This document shows, piece after piece, positions 34,227 through 46,160 of a stretch of 64,000 nt of DNA. Source of the stretch: Hippasteria phrygiana (taxonomy: Eukaryota; Echinodermata; Asteroidea; Valvatida; Goniasteridae); assembly GCA_037893225.1 (NCBI GenBank), contig JAZGUH010000223.1, positions 434,001 through 498,000 of the forward strand, given 5' to 3'. Numbering within the stretch: position 1 is the stretch's first letter; every line of letters begins with the position of its first letter. Position numbers and translations under genes: made by a program. The notes below the pieces were generated by a model. That model made no database searches, had not been told where the DNA came from, and saw only the letters and a program-made list of their open reading frames with translations.

Positions 34227-36238
34227 GATTAAATAATAAATAAGCGGGGGCCTGGGGGGGGGGGGGGGGGGCTTAATTTTCTGTGTACAGAAGTTAATAA
34301 ATTTACACAGTTTTACATGCAGTGTGAGAACGATGGTAGTGGAGGGCGTGGGAGAAGAAAGGTAAGATTTTGCGCTTCTAATGGAGATTTTGGATAAAAC
34401 AAACTCCGAAATGGATAGGTTTTAAACTTCTTTCCAATTTCTGAGTTTTACTGTTGTCGACTTCAAAAGGTAATTTTTATAGAATTGTCTTTACATTACC
34501 AGCTAAAAGTGGAAAGAAAGAGCTAGATGATTGAATAGCCACCCTCCTTTCGAAAAAGTAGTTTGTAATCGCTTTGCATGGTGGTTGGCAATTTTTGTGA
34601 GTGAGACCATCAAGTCGCGATTCTTTCCATACGGCGAGGGCGCCCTCCGCGTTTTTAATGCTCAGCAGTATTTTCTTTTTAGAAAAACAATTTCTCACGT
34701 CGGCAATTCCCGCATAGCGCCCCCTTTGTCGATGCTAAGTCACTGCCCTGTCAACGCAGCATTTCAGGATGGCTGACGTCATCGTTACTCGGACAAAAAA
34801 TAGGTAACAGAAATTAATCTGCCGTCATCAAAGCTCCGCACGTTAACCGGATTATTCGATTATAATTTATAGCAAAATCCATAGATACGAGTACTCCCAG
34901 CTTCTTTATGTACACCAGTGGAAACTATTGAACAAACAGCACAGTGATCGAGTTTCTTTTCAACGTCTAACGATATGACCTTTGTGTGAATGCGTAATGT
35001 TGAAAAATGGAGTGTCGATGACGTCACAACTGCGAAGTATCATATCACAGTCAGGAGATTTTAAAAAAACGTGACAGGAAGAGGCATTTTCGAGTAGAAA
35101 CTTGTAACATATCTGTGTTACCAACCTACATTTTTAGCTTTTTACATAAAAACAAAGATTCAGATTATTAGCAAGACAAAAAGCAAACGACGATGTGTTC
35201 CTGAAATCCAAGTACATTGTATTACTGCATTTCACAAATGAGTGCCCTTAAGTGCCGGTATAGATTTCTTGATGTAGTTTTCCGATAAAAAAAAGAAATG
35301 ATAAATGAAGATTAAGCGCAAGTTTAATCGGGTTTATGGACGCGCGGATACCTCGATAATGTTTGTGAAGATTCATGCTCTCTGTTCCATGGTGCAGTGT
35401 CGCTTTGCCTTCACAGTAGTTGGCATGCAGGGATGGCATACCGCTGGTACAAGTTAATATGTTGAGCGCGCGCCTGGTACCCGGTGTTGTTTATTTTTAC
35501 GTCACACGCTGAACGGGCAAATGACCGCCGTTCATTCGTGGAAAGTTCACATTAACATAAAGTGCTTGGCGTCGCGTCATCATTCTCGATTCCACCACTG
35601 TTGGGAGTAACAGCAACATTTTGCTGAGATTTTTTTCAGTTAAAAGCCCAAATAGCTTGACAGTGATTGGGAAGTAGTAAAGTGATGTAAGCTTTTATGT
35701 TTACGGTGGGAAAAAATGTCATATTGCCATGGAAACAAACTCAATATTTTAAAAGAACATGTTATGGCAATGTACCGGTATGCGTTAATCTGTATTTAAC
35801 TGCAAATATTAAACTAAATTACATAATTATATAAATTATAAATAAATTATTTTAAAATGTAAATAAACAAAAAAATAAGGACTCCTGAACCCCAAAGAGA
35901 GATTGGCTGTTTTAGTTGTTTGTGTTCGAGTAAAGCAAATCCATAAAAACCAATAAAATTAGACAACATTTTTAAAAGGAGCGTAATTAAAAAACATATA
36001 TATTATCAATTTTAATCACAGCCGTTTGCCGCGTGGGACCAGGCCACACATGCCGTGTTAACACGGAAAATGTGTGCACTTTCGTTTTCCGCGGTTAAAA
36101 CATCTGGTCACGTGTTCGCCAGAGCATCCTTAACGCCATCACAAAGACATCTACATCATGCAGAATGTAGATAAATCAAGACGATTGCAATCAGGTACCA
36201 TATGCCGGCTCTATTGCGGAACAGCACGGTTCGTGAAT

Positions 36239-36270
<32 letters not shown>

Positions 36271-36545
36271 GCGGGCTGAACGATGGCTCATTCTAAAGCC
36301 GGGTCTGTTCGGCGAACGCTGAGCCGAAAATATACCCTGAAGTGTTTGCAGGAAACATCCGACTCGTGCCTCGGTGAAACTCATTTTGATAATGGCCGGC
36401 GTGGCTTTATTGATAGTATCGGCACATGAAGGAGACAGACGCACAATGGAACATCAAAGACTATTCAGGAATCAACGCTAAAGCTCCCCATCTTTGAACT
36501 TTCTGCCCTTCGTCGTTTAAAGAGTACAATGAAGGCATTACAAAC
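34227..36545. other. No gene recognised; 30-G run
   Basis: Contains 18 G at 34254 and 30 G at 36240-36269. GGATGGCTGACGTCATCG near 34768 has an ATG and CRE but only a very short frame before a donor-like site; it is not called. Confidence 0.4.
36240..36269. repeat. Homopolymer of 30 G
   Basis: Uninterrupted G30 on the + strand. Length in the source may be uncertain because such runs are hard to sequence. Confidence 0.9.
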
Positions 36546-36755
36546 ATGAACATGTTGCAAAGGAATTCCGTCTGCTATGTCATGAACTGTGATCCCCGTA
36601 AAACTTATTTTTCCCTCCCCAAAGCCCAGTCAGAAAACAAAATAGTTTCTTGGAATAAGGACGCCAGACAGGTTGTAACGCCTATATTATACGGTGTACC
36701 GAGACATCTCACTAAATCTCACTGGCTTTTGAGCTCAAATTGCACGATGTATTGA
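36546..36755 (+). pseudogene. Possible THAP-domain N-terminal remnant
   Basis: The 69-codon frame has VCYVMNC (C-x4-C), then TYFSLPKAQSEN and IVSWNKDARQ, spaced like the first half of a THAP domain (zinc Cys pair, F-x-x-P motif, conserved W). The second C-x2-H half is not visible in any frame downstream. If correct, it is a broken copy unlike the one at 31.6 kb. The resemblance is short and could be chance. Confidence 0.3.
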
Positions 36756-37079
36756 CTCTTCTTTAGTCGATAAAAACTCTTACTCAAATATAAACGGACG
36801 GTAAGACGCACTGTAGATTTTGTTTTCCAAGAGTGTAGTCAGATTTGGCATTATTTTAAAATGAGCATAGATTTAAACCACCCTCTCCATTACGACACAT
36901 ACAAAGGCCAAGATCAAAGAGGATAGCACAGTTTCCACATTCTTGTTTCTCATGAGAGCAAGCGAGCGCGGGTAAGGGGGCGTCAGGGTAGGTGAGGGCT
37001 CCTTTGGAAAGCAGTTTACTAAACTGAAATGGACTACCCTCGGTAAAGATTACAATAAATTAAAAATAAAATAGAAGTA

Positions 37080-37310
37080 CAGGGGCGGATCCAGGATTGT
37101 TTGCAGGGGGGGGGGGTTTGAAATTTTTGTTCGTACATTTGCCGCAAAAGTTGACTCCCAAAATATTTCGCCTGCGATTTTTTGTTTTACAATGGTCAGT
37201 GGGAGGGGGAGGGGCGGGAGGGTTGTGGGGACACACTTTCTCAACGTTAGTGGCGCCATTTAACCTCTTTGTTTTGTTCTTACGCGTGCACGCACATCAA
37301 ATATGCTAAC
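37080..37310. mobile_element. hAT-like MITE, copy 2 (right end lost)
   Basis: Begins CAGGGGCGGATCCAGGATTG. G11 (37106-37116) and TTTGAAATTTTTGTTCGTAC follow, then TTCTCAACGTTAGTGGCGCC, in the same order as the copy at 27052. The matching GGATCCGCCCC right terminus was not found. Confidence 0.65.
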
Positions 37311-37659
37311 TGCCAAACAAATCCGAGGTTTGAGAAACCAAAAGTGTCGAGCACACAAGTCTTATCATCAGATAATGAAATTTCGGATTTCAGCATAGCA
37401 CAACACGGGAAACATACCCCCTCGGGAGTGAGATGGGCATATGGATCTTAAAAAATTCCAAGAAATTCAACCGAGATCATGATTAAGGAGAGAGAGAGGT
37501 AGTGATCTTGGCCAAAGGATCAGTATCCTCGTGAGTTATTCAAAAGGGTTATCACCCTCGGTATCTTCATAATTAATCAAGACTGTACCTTTGCAGAGGA
37601 GCAGGGCCGCCGTTTCTTAACCATAGTTTCATCCTATATGTGCGATTTTTCTCCTTCAG

Positions 37660-37829
37660 TTTCAGATTTGAACTTTAAAGAAAAACTCGGGCGAAAAATC
37701 TGTCCTTTTTTCACAAGATACCAAGGAGACACCGAGTGTTGTGTCTGTTTTAAGCCTTATAGCATAAGCCAACGCTGGTTAACCAACCCGGTTTCGACAA
37801 TGGGTGTCAAAAATCACATCCTACTCTAA
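37660..37829 (+). CDS. Candidate terminal exon, Cys-containing, unknown
   Basis: The acceptor GATTTTTCTCCTTCAG (AG at 37658-37659) precedes an open run of 56 codons ending at TAA (37827-37829): SDLNFKEKLGRKICPFFTRY, then QGDTECCVCFKPYSISQRW. The same frame also has an upstream ATG at 37638, so an unspliced small ORF is an alternative. Cysteines (CPFF, CCVC) could bind metal. No family is recognisable and no partner exon is identified. Confidence 0.25.
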
Positions 37830-38175
37830 TTCAAAAACACACATGAATCCTGCAAACTATCGTCCCGCCTTAACCAAGAGTACACTGCGGGTTTGACAGC
37901 TTAAACCTCATTGTAATTCTGAGCAGTGGATGAGATTTTAGACCCTTGTTGTTAAAATCACATCCATTTCCATTTTGAATCACAACAAGGAGTTTCACAG
38001 TGTCAAAAACTATAGCACAGGTTTTTGAATCGAACAAACAAAAACAATATCTCAATATCTCATGTCAGTGATTAGACCAGGTAAAATGGTTTTATTTCAA
38101 CCTTTCGTTGAAAAAGACGAACATTTTGCGCAGGGTTAGGTCTTTTGGTTTTAATTAAAGCAAACGAACTTCTTA
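37830..38175. other. No gene recognised
   Basis: Unique sequence without supported features. Confidence 0.4.
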
Positions 38176-38245
38176 GAAAAGTATTTCAAGTAGGCCTACA
38201 AATATGAGTATACTGATATTTGTAGGCCTACTGAAAATATTTTTC
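38176..38245. repeat. 70-nt hairpin with TAGGCCTA in both arms
   Basis: The arms AGTAGGCCTACAAATAT (38189-38205) and ATATTTGTAGGCCTACT (38216-38232) pair perfectly around a 10-nt loop. Pairing extends outward imperfectly (GAAAAGTATTTC with GAAAATATTTTTC). The size resembles a microRNA precursor or a tiny foldback MITE; nothing else distinguishes them. Confidence 0.85.
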
Positions 38246-38904
38246 TATAGAAAGTCGCAATTTCGCTTATTCGTCGCTTTCGTCATTGATTCTTGAAACC
38301 CTTGCTCGCGCGCACGTGGAGAACAAACAATTAACGGTCAGACACAAACAATGACGCAAGTGGTTTGAAGTTTTAACAAGGTCTAAAAACAACATGCTAA
38401 AAGCCTGTAACTGCTGAGGTTTCTTCATCAAAGCATGGAAAACACAACCAGGATCTTGAGCTGTTTGGCGACACAAACATTGAGCCGTTTCACCATTGGG
38501 AATGATGTTTGACATCGTGAATGAAGAGCGACAGGGAGTCACATTTAATTACCAGGCTACGTATTATAACAAGCATCGTGAACCTATGGACATTGTGTCG
38601 GAGTATTCCGAGGGGCTTGAGCTATTTCTAAACGTAATTAGGGAGGATTATGTATTTAAAAACACAGGCAGGGATTTTTCACTGACAATAATTGGAGTCT
38701 CAAATTGTTTTACAATTGTTAGGGTCTATCACGACGGGGGAATTTAAATCCCATCATTATTTTCCCCATAAGATAACAGGAAGTTGCAGTTCCGGGTAAC
38801 AAAGGCGCCAACATTCAGAAGAGAATTTATTATTATTTTTTCGTCACACAAACCACAATGGAACAACCCATAATAAAGACTGACACTCAGCTGGTATAGC
38901 GCCG
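38246..38904. other. No gene confirmed
   Basis: A + strand frame from about 38502 to 38747 has a coding-like composition (for example YYNKHREPMDIVSEYSEG) but no splice or family support. Confidence 0.3.
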
Positions 38905-39065
38905 GTGTCATGAATATCTGACTCCATGAATATCCGACTGCTCTTCCCTATTATTGGTTAAACCCGCTCACGTGACCGGGCACTTTCCAATTATCGATAT
39001 TACCGATCACTTTGCATGTGTATTAAATACTACCGTATTTCATAGTGACCGTATTTTACGCTACA
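38905..39065. repeat. Dispersed repeat D, copy 2
   Basis: ATGAATATCTGACTCCATGA ... CTATTATTGGTTAAACCC ... CTCACGTGACCGGGCACTTT ... CGTATTTCATAGTGACCG parallels 7236-7405. Confidence 0.7.
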
Positions 39066-39397
39066 TCGGTACTTTAATAATCTGGGGGTCGAATGTTAAA
39101 ATCCCGCCAGTTTTCTTCGTTCAGTCTGGAAACATAATGTGTTAATTTTGATTTGCTAAATGCTCTGCGATGTCGCTTTACTCCACAATTACACTTGTAG
39201 GTATGCGTATCCATCGAGAGTGTTTGGCGATAAAAAAACGAAATACACCCTAGGTAGTGTCGTGATCCTTGCATCCGTTTCAACATAGGAAATGAACGAA
39301 AAGAAAATGGACTTTGCATTCTCCTACAAGATAATATCATGTACCTTTTACCCATGTGGTGTGCATGTTCCCCGAAACCAAGGGAAAATTGGATTCA

Positions 39398-39872
39398 TTA
39401 AAGCGACATATTGCCAGGTAGGCGCCCAATTAGGCTATACAAAAGCTGCCTAAAATCATATGGTTGGAAGGGTCATGCAAACGTAGAATATAATAATGTA
39501 CACGACTATCACTTGAAAATGCGCCGTTTGTCTGAAAATCAATGACGAAAACAATTTCGGAAAAATTCGGACCGTTGGAATTCAGAGTGATGCCCTTAAC
39601 GTTCTGGTTGCGTACAGGCTGCACTGTGTGGCAGTGCAGAATCCAATCCGAATGCCCCGATGCCATTGTTTCGGGTTTTGCCTCAGTTCTCCGTAATATT
39701 ACACATTATGGAAGCATTTTTACACTCAGACCTCGGAAATAGGTTAGGTATTAAACTAATCAAAACAATTATTATTATTGCTTTGTTTATTTTTACATTT
39801 GTTTATTTGTTTATTAATTTTCTTTTTTGGGGGGGGGGGGGATTTTAGGGCAATGTGTGCCGTGCCTTTAAA
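39398..39872 (-). mobile_element. TTAA MITE family C, copy 4
   Basis: Left end TTAAAGCGACATATTGCC; right end GGCAATGTGTGCCGTGCC followed by TTTAA. The interior shares GTTTGTCTGAAAATCAATGACG and ATTACACATTATGG with copy 3. A T-rich insert and G13 (39829-39841) lie near its right end. Confidence 0.8.
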
Positions 39873-41366
39873 GTCGATAAGACATGGGGAATTATGTATG
39901 CCGTATTGTCTGGTAAATCGAATTTATTTTCTGCCGTACTTTTACCGATAGGGATAATTTTCATGTAGGCCTAAGTATATAATAAAAATGCATTTGTTCA
40001 AACCATCATACTCGAAGAAAACGTTTTAGTCCGAAGAGAAACCTGTTTAATGTAGGCCTACATTGGGGACGTGCGTTCCACAGTGGGTGCTCCGCGTATT
40101 ATGATGGAAATATCTTTTATGCCTGAAATTGAACGACGGACTTATTCGCGTCTGCATTTTGTTGCCAATAATCCGCATAATTATGCACTCTTGTCGTATT
40201 TCCAGCCACATGCAGGCCGCAGTTATTGGTTTATATCCTGCTTACAGTAAATCAAAAGAGGGCAGGTTCAACTCATCCGAATAATTGTGAAAATATACCA
40301 ACTGTTCTGACTGCAGGCAAGTCTAAATAATGACAGTGCATGCTTATTTTATCTGTAACGAAAACATGGAAAGGGATAAAAGAAACAAATTAAAGTCGAG
40401 CAATTTTTCAAAAGGGCAAGAAACAAACTGTTCCCAATTTAAAAGGGTGAATTTAAATCCTTTTCAAAGATTTTCTGTCGCTTCCTAGTTTTGCAAGAAA
40501 AGAAGAATATTTCTCATTTTTTGAATGTTTGAGCAAATGTTTTCCCCCCAACAAGCAGGAATTTGTGCAGAAGCGGCGTCGTCCACCTATGAATCAGTAA
40601 AGCATAGTAAATGTTGTAGCGCCCTCTTCTGTTAAGCCGTGTCGCGAACGAATTTGGCACAAGAAGAAGAAGAAAAAGAAGAAGAAGAAGAACGCTAAGC
40701 GCTTATAGAGCCCCGTCTGCGATGCGACGCGGCTAAAAAACTGATAACAGTGAAAGGCATGAACATGTGGTCGTGGTCTATTTGCAATCATGAATCTGAA
40801 TATTAAAGAAGCCCTTTTCACACTAGACAATTCTCGGGGTTGAGGCGAGGTTGAGGCGGGGGGTTAAAAATAATTTATGCCGCGTTTCCCATATGAATTT
40901 TTTCAACCCCGCGCCAACACCGTTTGAACTTAACCCTGTTCCAGACACAGCATTTACACCCTGCATGGGTCCACTGCGCCCGCTAGTGTTCACAGAAAAT
41001 TGATTCGGTAGTGACCTTCGATCGTGGCCTTCGTGCGAAGCGTGCTAACTTCCGCAAAGCTGGGGAATCCAAATAATTAGCGAGCGAGGTTAAAAATATA
41101 TATCGGCCGGGCCGGGCCCAAGAATGAGTGCAGCACAAGTTCTTGTCATCAACATCTAGCATCGTAGAATTTCGAATATGGCACCTGCGAGTCATCGCTC
41201 GAACTTCGCGATAAACTGGCTGATTTGTTTTAGTCGCACGACTGAGCATATTTCTGAGTAGTATCAAAATTCCTATGTACCAGCTTTTCAACATTATTTT
41301 CCGGGACGAAACATTTTCAAGGCAACCTTTTTCGATTTAAAAAAAAACACAAATGTTGAGTGCTCC

Positions 41367-41367
<1 letters not shown>
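39873..41367. other. No gene recognised; (AAG)n tract
   Basis: An (AAG)n at 40661-40692 is followed by GCGCTTATAGAGCCCC, resembling the inverted 3' tail of a SINE or LINE. The rest is unique. Confidence 0.4.

Positions 41368-41397
<30 letters not shown>
41368..41397. repeat. Homopolymer of 30 C
   Basis: Uninterrupted C30, bounded by CTCCT and GCATG. Confidence 0.9.
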
Positions 41398-41398
<1 letters not shown>

Positions 41399-42240
41399 CA
41401 TGTCAAGTCTTGGGTACGCTATACTGACCGGAACATAATACTGGCATATACCGATCTCAGGTTTAGCGAGAGAAATTAGTCTTGGAAACTCAACATGAAT
41501 GAGAGCAAAGTACATGTCATGTCTATTTCTATGCGCCAATGGTCATTAGATAGAAACGACCTGAAGGCACATTATATACAATTGCTTTTATCAGACATGG
41601 CACGATTATATTGACACCCCCGCCACGTATCTCTGCTCTGATCAGTAAATTGTTGGTTTGGCGTCCCCGGTCGTACTGCACGAACCCAAAGTCATGCATC
41701 TGTCTAGTCGGAGAAGCCTTTGCAACGGAATTAAAAACAAAAATCAATTTTGTCAAGGATCTAGAAGGATGGTAAGACCTGACAAAGCTCGTCAGCGACT
41801 ACAGCATTCTGTAGCCCGAATATGTTAGGTCTCATTGGAGTAAGTGGAATATGACCCCAGTCTTACCATTTAAATGGCCCTGGAGGGGCGGGGCCGCTAT
41901 ATTATAACAAGGTGGTCTAACCTGGATCTAAACGTACAGATAGGTTCAAAAATACCTTAATCCGATCAAAATAATTTTGACTTCAGTGATAGGTGGCCCA
42001 ATGTCAATTACTCATCCCAAAACACAGAATGATAAGGGCATCATATTGGACAAAAAGGCGGAAACTAAGGCAGATAATTGCAGAACACATAGAAGATAAT
42101 TTATCATCGATGAAACGGATTTTATTCCCTGCCACTCAGAGACTGAGTATATGATTTCCATTCTTCAGTTCTTCTGCATTTAATAATAATGCATTATAAA
42201 ATAAATACAAATGGAGCTTTGTCACAAGTAGTGATCACCT
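41398..42240. other. No gene recognised
   Basis: Unique sequence upstream of the broken transposon-type gene. Confidence 0.4.
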
Positions 42241-42545
42241 ATGATGACTAAATTCAGTGGAGCCTATACCACTTCTGATTCTGACCTGCACTTTGAAGAT
42301 AATGTGATTATTAGTGACGGAGAAAGAGATTGTGAGCCTAACGATGTGAAGGAAAAACAATAAGTGACATTGCTGAGTGGGCAAAAGAATTCCAAATTCC
42401 AATGTCGGCTCTACATCCATTGCAACAAATCCTTATCACCTATTTTCCTTCAATGCCGAAAGATCCAAGAACTCTGTTTTTACATTATAAAACAGATTTG
42501 GCAGGTGGAAAGTTAGCATTGGACACAATATCAAACACAGATTGA
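42241..42545 (+). pseudogene. Broken transposon-type gene fragment
   Basis: An ATG at 42241 opens 40 codons with an acidic stretch (TTSDSDLHFEDNVIISDGER) to TAA at 42361. In the next frame 42360-42545 reads ISDIAEWAKEFQIPMSALHP, then LLQ-like spacing and YFPSMPKDPRTLF before TGA. From memory, an acidic N-terminus followed by a W-A-...-I-P-...-L and L/MPKD-RTL pattern is typical of a large group of uncharacterised transposon-associated proteins in invertebrates; I cannot name the superfamily. One frameshift joins the parts and no intact downstream domain remains. Sequence to about 42850 may be further debris. Confidence 0.45.
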
Positions 42546-42937
42546 AGTCACATCCTGAATTCACTACTGGGTCACAGGAGCCCATTCGAATCTTCAAATC
42601 AATATTGATAGACTACCCATTTTTAAAAGCAGCAATACTCAGTTCTTACCCATTTTAGGTTTCTTGCAGAGCTGTAGAGAGGCGTTCATATTGCATTACC
42701 GATATTTGTTGGGCAAGCAAAAGCCTTGCTCAGTACTAAAGAATTCAGGTACATCTCTTGCCTCTCGAACGAAACGCTTACGCCAACGGAATAAGGAGTT
42801 ATGGGATGAAGAAACCCGAAAACAGGTTAGATCTGCGTTTTTCCCCTCGTGATTGGAGTGCATACCTGTGGCTGGGCGTTAACTTGATAGAGCTTCAAAT
42901 GCATCCTACCATCATTTGACGAGTGCCGACTGTGGCC

Positions 42938-43190
42938 CAATGAATATCCAACATTGTGGTCCAACGTTGAAAAACATTGGGCCAATAGAGAAGTTGGCCC
43001 AAGCTCAAAATTATACCGTTGGGCGATTACAGAACAAAGGTTGGTTCGCTGTTACTCGACATTATCCCAACATTCTACCGACACAGTGAGCCAGAATTAC
43101 CCCGATAGCAGGGCCAATGTGGTCAGGCAACATTGGGCCAACCCTAATATCCTATGTTGACCCATCATGACATGTACTATCTGGGCCCAT
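42938..43190. repeat. Degenerate TTGGGCCAA/ACATTGGGCC word block
   Basis: The words TTGGCCCAA, ACATTGGGCCAA, CCAACGTTG and GTTGACCC recur many times in both orientations with drift, separated by unrelated bases. There is no fixed period. The style resembles the scrambled-word elements at 48 and 60 kb but with a different word. Confidence 0.7.
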
Positions 43191-43331
43191 CTTTATAAAC
43201 AGTATACAGGTAAGCTTAGATCGAAACTAATCAACTTGTTTTTAATCATTACCAAAACTGTATCATACCTTTTACATTCTCTGACAAAGAAGAAAGAAAA
43301 GAAATCCAACACTCTGAAAAGTATGAAAGAA

Positions 43332-43407
43332 TTGAGTACCGAAGTATGACGTCATCTGCCATTGTTCTGGTTGACGCACTGGTTCAGGTGCTGCTTCGGT
43401 ACACTAT
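43332..43407. mobile_element. CRE-bearing MITE family F, copy 1 (short)
   Basis: GAGTACCGAAGTATGACGTCA at the left faces GCTTCGGTACACTAT at the right, the same TIR as 55167-55283. Only the left CRE (TGACGTCA) is retained. Confidence 0.7.
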
Positions 43408-43588
43408 AATTTCTTAAGTCACTGACTTCGCAGATCTTATTAGTGACCATGTGAATAGATACCCCTGTGATTTCGGTATTTTTCTTGTCTTTTGTAGCCC
43501 ACGCCTTGAGTGGCCTTGTGTTGGGCGATAAGCCTTAAAAATATACTCATTAAAAAATAGGCAGCCTGTGCGGGCTTCAGCAATGGAC

Positions 43589-43802
43589 AATAAGCCAGTT
43601 CGGTGTCTCAAAGGTCAAAGGTTATTCGGGATAAAATTGCTGACGTCACACCATGTTACGCGAACGCCCATTCTGATTGAATTTAACGCGTGCGCGGTGT
43701 GCGACCACCTTTTGCATTACACGCGCGCGTTAGGTCACGCGGGTCATTCGGGATAAAATGTCATTGTGCACATGCGCAGTTGAAATGCCTAACTGGCTTA
43801 TT
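43589..43802. mobile_element. Palindromic MITE, family AATAAGCCAG, copy 3
   Basis: Left AATAAGCCAGTTCGGTGTCT and right CTAACTGGCTTATT ends, 214 bp. The interior is in the opposite orientation to copy 1 and closely matches copy 2 (GCGCGCGTTAGGTCACGCGG). Confidence 0.85.
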
Positions 43803-45490
43803 AACACGTAGAGTACTTGTCAACTTATCATTTCGCCCTCTCCGATTCCAACATCATAGGAGAGGAAACAACATAGTTTCCACGGATGATAAAACAAATC
43901 AGGCGATCGAACTTGACCTTAAGCTTAAGTCGCGCTCGACAATGACATAATTTAAATGGATACCTTGTAAAGATTTTCATGAAAAGATGAGTGCCTGAAC
44001 GCACACAATGGTAGAGGAAAAAATCATCTACCATCCAAAGTGCTGTTTAAGATTATGCAGCGACCGTAATTTGCCCATCGTATAGGCACACTGCGCAAAC
44101 TGTTGTTGGAATGTATCTCCCCCGGAGTAAAACGTAACTCCTCCTTAATGATAATTTTGGGCAAGGATTTCGGTGTTCATTAATTAACTCAAGTTTCAGA
44201 ATTAAGATTAAAACCGAAAACATATTAGAGAAGACCCTGGTGTCATTGGAGTTTCCCTTGAAGTTTAACTGTAAAAACAAAGAGGGAAAACCACTCCACT
44301 TTTTATTTGATTTTAATTCGAACACGGGGGGTGGGGGGGGGGGGGGGGGGGGTCCACGACTCACCCCTTTTTCTGTGAATCCGGTATAGGCATGTGCTAA
44401 CTTCCAAGTTCCATGATACATAGAGTAATTGATATATGGACCATATTAATCTTGACTGAGGCCTATGTGCGCTATGATCTTTAAACAAATAGAAGGCGAG
44501 ACATTGTATAGGCGCAGAAACCTGGAGGGAATTGTTGCTACAAATGGTAACCAGATTACTATATCACGGCGTAATGGATGAAAGCCCATTGAACTCGGGA
44601 GGTAATGTACAGAGGAAAAAAAATTCAGACTTCTATATCTTGATCTCTGCCATAATTATTCGGATTTATTTGTTTCGAAAATGGAAATGCCAGTTTAAGC
44701 TCCTGGCCTAATTTCCCGTCGTCCAATTTATGGGCACGGGAATTGCTCTTATTCTGTACGTCACTTCCTGTTAGCATCATACTCAAAACACGTAAATCAC
44801 ACGGTCGTTTTGTGGGCCATGGGGGTTGCTTCCCAGACAGACAAGGGCCGTCTCAAATTAGGTACGGTACCAGTCGTTTGATTTCAAATTCTGGTCAAGT
44901 TTCCCCGAGTGTATGTTTTTTAAAAGTAATATGGAAACCATTACAGTACGCTCCTATAAAAGAGATAAATACAATCTTCTTGGAAACTTTTTAGATAATG
45001 CAACTGAGTAAATTTGCTCAATTGAATTATCTCAGGCCTAAGTACCGTATTTCTTTATATTAATGAAAGTCGCCCAATACAACGCTAAAAGCCTCTAAAT
45101 GCAACGGGCCACAACACAGGTGGCGGGATAGGGCACATTTTTAGCTTTCCAGCTATACCACCCTTACGGTTTTCCTGGGTCTAGATCTAAATAGGCCTAG
45201 AGGATAAACCTTCAATAGATACCAAAGAAATTATCCCAATTTTCAGAATTATAATACCGGGCAAAGTAACTTTCACCTACTCATTTTCTCCCTCTTGTAT
45301 ACTGAATCAGACAATCTTGGGGGTGTATAGCTCAACGACATACGGTACCCGTATCTTATCAAAGACTTTGAAGAAGTTAATATATAAAGGTATCCATATA
45401 TTTTGGCATTAAAGGATTTAGGCCTATATATAAATATGTCTATATATTTTTAATTTGTTCTAGCAGTGGAACCAAGGATTTCCCCAAAGT
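43803..45490. other. No gene recognised; 20-G run
   Basis: G20 at 44333-44352, preceded by G6T. Otherwise unique sequence. Confidence 0.4.
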
Positions 45491-45700
45491 GCAGGAAATA
45501 AGCCTGAAGAAACTTAAATAAGAAGAACTACGAGGAAATGTTCAGAAAAAAAACACAAAAATATATTCTAAGTAATATCAACAAAGATTCAGGCAGGGCA
45601 TGAAAACCCAATCCACATGTCGGCCATGGTGGGATTCGAACCTGGGTCACAGCGGTGGAAAGTAGAAAGGAAAGAACCACTACGTACTAATTGTGCATGT
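45491..45700 (-). mobile_element. tRNA-derived SINE, copy B
   Basis: On the minus strand a B box GGTTCGAATCC (45632-45642) lies in GTTCGAATCCCACCATGGCC. It leads into ACATGTGGATTGGGTTTTCA and a tail region containing CTTCAGGCTTATTTCCTGC. The body block is shared with 53103-53335. Confidence 0.7.
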
Positions 45701-45968
45701 TGTGATTTACCACAGCTTGCTGTACCGTCCCCACTTATACCTTCACGTAATTATGCAACGAGGTAAGCACAGTGTGACGTCATTTTGAACTCGTTTGTAT
45801 CTGCCACGTTATGTTGGAACTTTACTCACCGTTCCAGATGCATATCTTTTGGGGCAAAGATTACGGCTATAATGGAAGGTAATCAATTTTCAACCGCGAC
45901 TTTCATACTTGACATTGCGCTCCCATTATATTATAAAGAAATGAATTTTCAAAGTGAAAACGGAAAAC
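45701..45968. other. No gene recognised
   Basis: Unique sequence between two tRNA-like segments. Confidence 0.4.
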
Positions 45969-46041
45969 TGGCAGGAGCAGGATTTGAACCTGCGACCTCT
46001 GGAATACCGTACCGGCGCTCTACTAACTGAGCTATCTTGCC
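45969..46041 (-). tRNA. tRNA-like sequence, probable pseudogene or SINE head
   Basis: The 73-nt minus-strand sequence folds as a cloverleaf. Acceptor arms are GGCAAGA and TCCTGCC with one mismatch; the D arm is GCTC...GAGC; the T arm is GCAGG-TTCAAAT-CCTGC. A and B boxes are present. The anticodon arm (CCGGT/TCCAG) has two mismatches, position 33 is C instead of T, and the would-be anticodon GGT is not normally used in eukaryotes. A functional tRNA is therefore unlikely. Confidence 0.6.
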
Positions 46042-46083
46042 CTATGTTGGCGGTCTCCCAAATTGTTGGGGGGGGGGGGGTGC

Positions 46084-46160
46084 AAGTCTGAAGTCATAAA
46101 CCCATAATGCCGTTTTGCGGCACCACACCCCAACTTTTAACAATACAACTTGGGAAGGGA
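46084..46160. repeat. Dispersed repeat E-like segment, copy 2
   Basis: GTCTGAAGTCATAAACCCAT and AACTTGGGAAGGGACATT match 26618-26697. A G13 run (46068-46080) separates it from the tRNA-like sequence. Confidence 0.6.

Noticed and set aside
38496..38747. 83-codon plus-strand frame with coding-like composition
   Set aside because: The opposite strand is open over part of it, the first codon is TTG, and no acceptor or homology is visible.
45969..46041. A functional tRNA gene
   Set aside because: Two anticodon-stem mismatches, C at position 33 and an implausible GGT anticodon; kept only as a tRNA-like pseudogene or SINE head.
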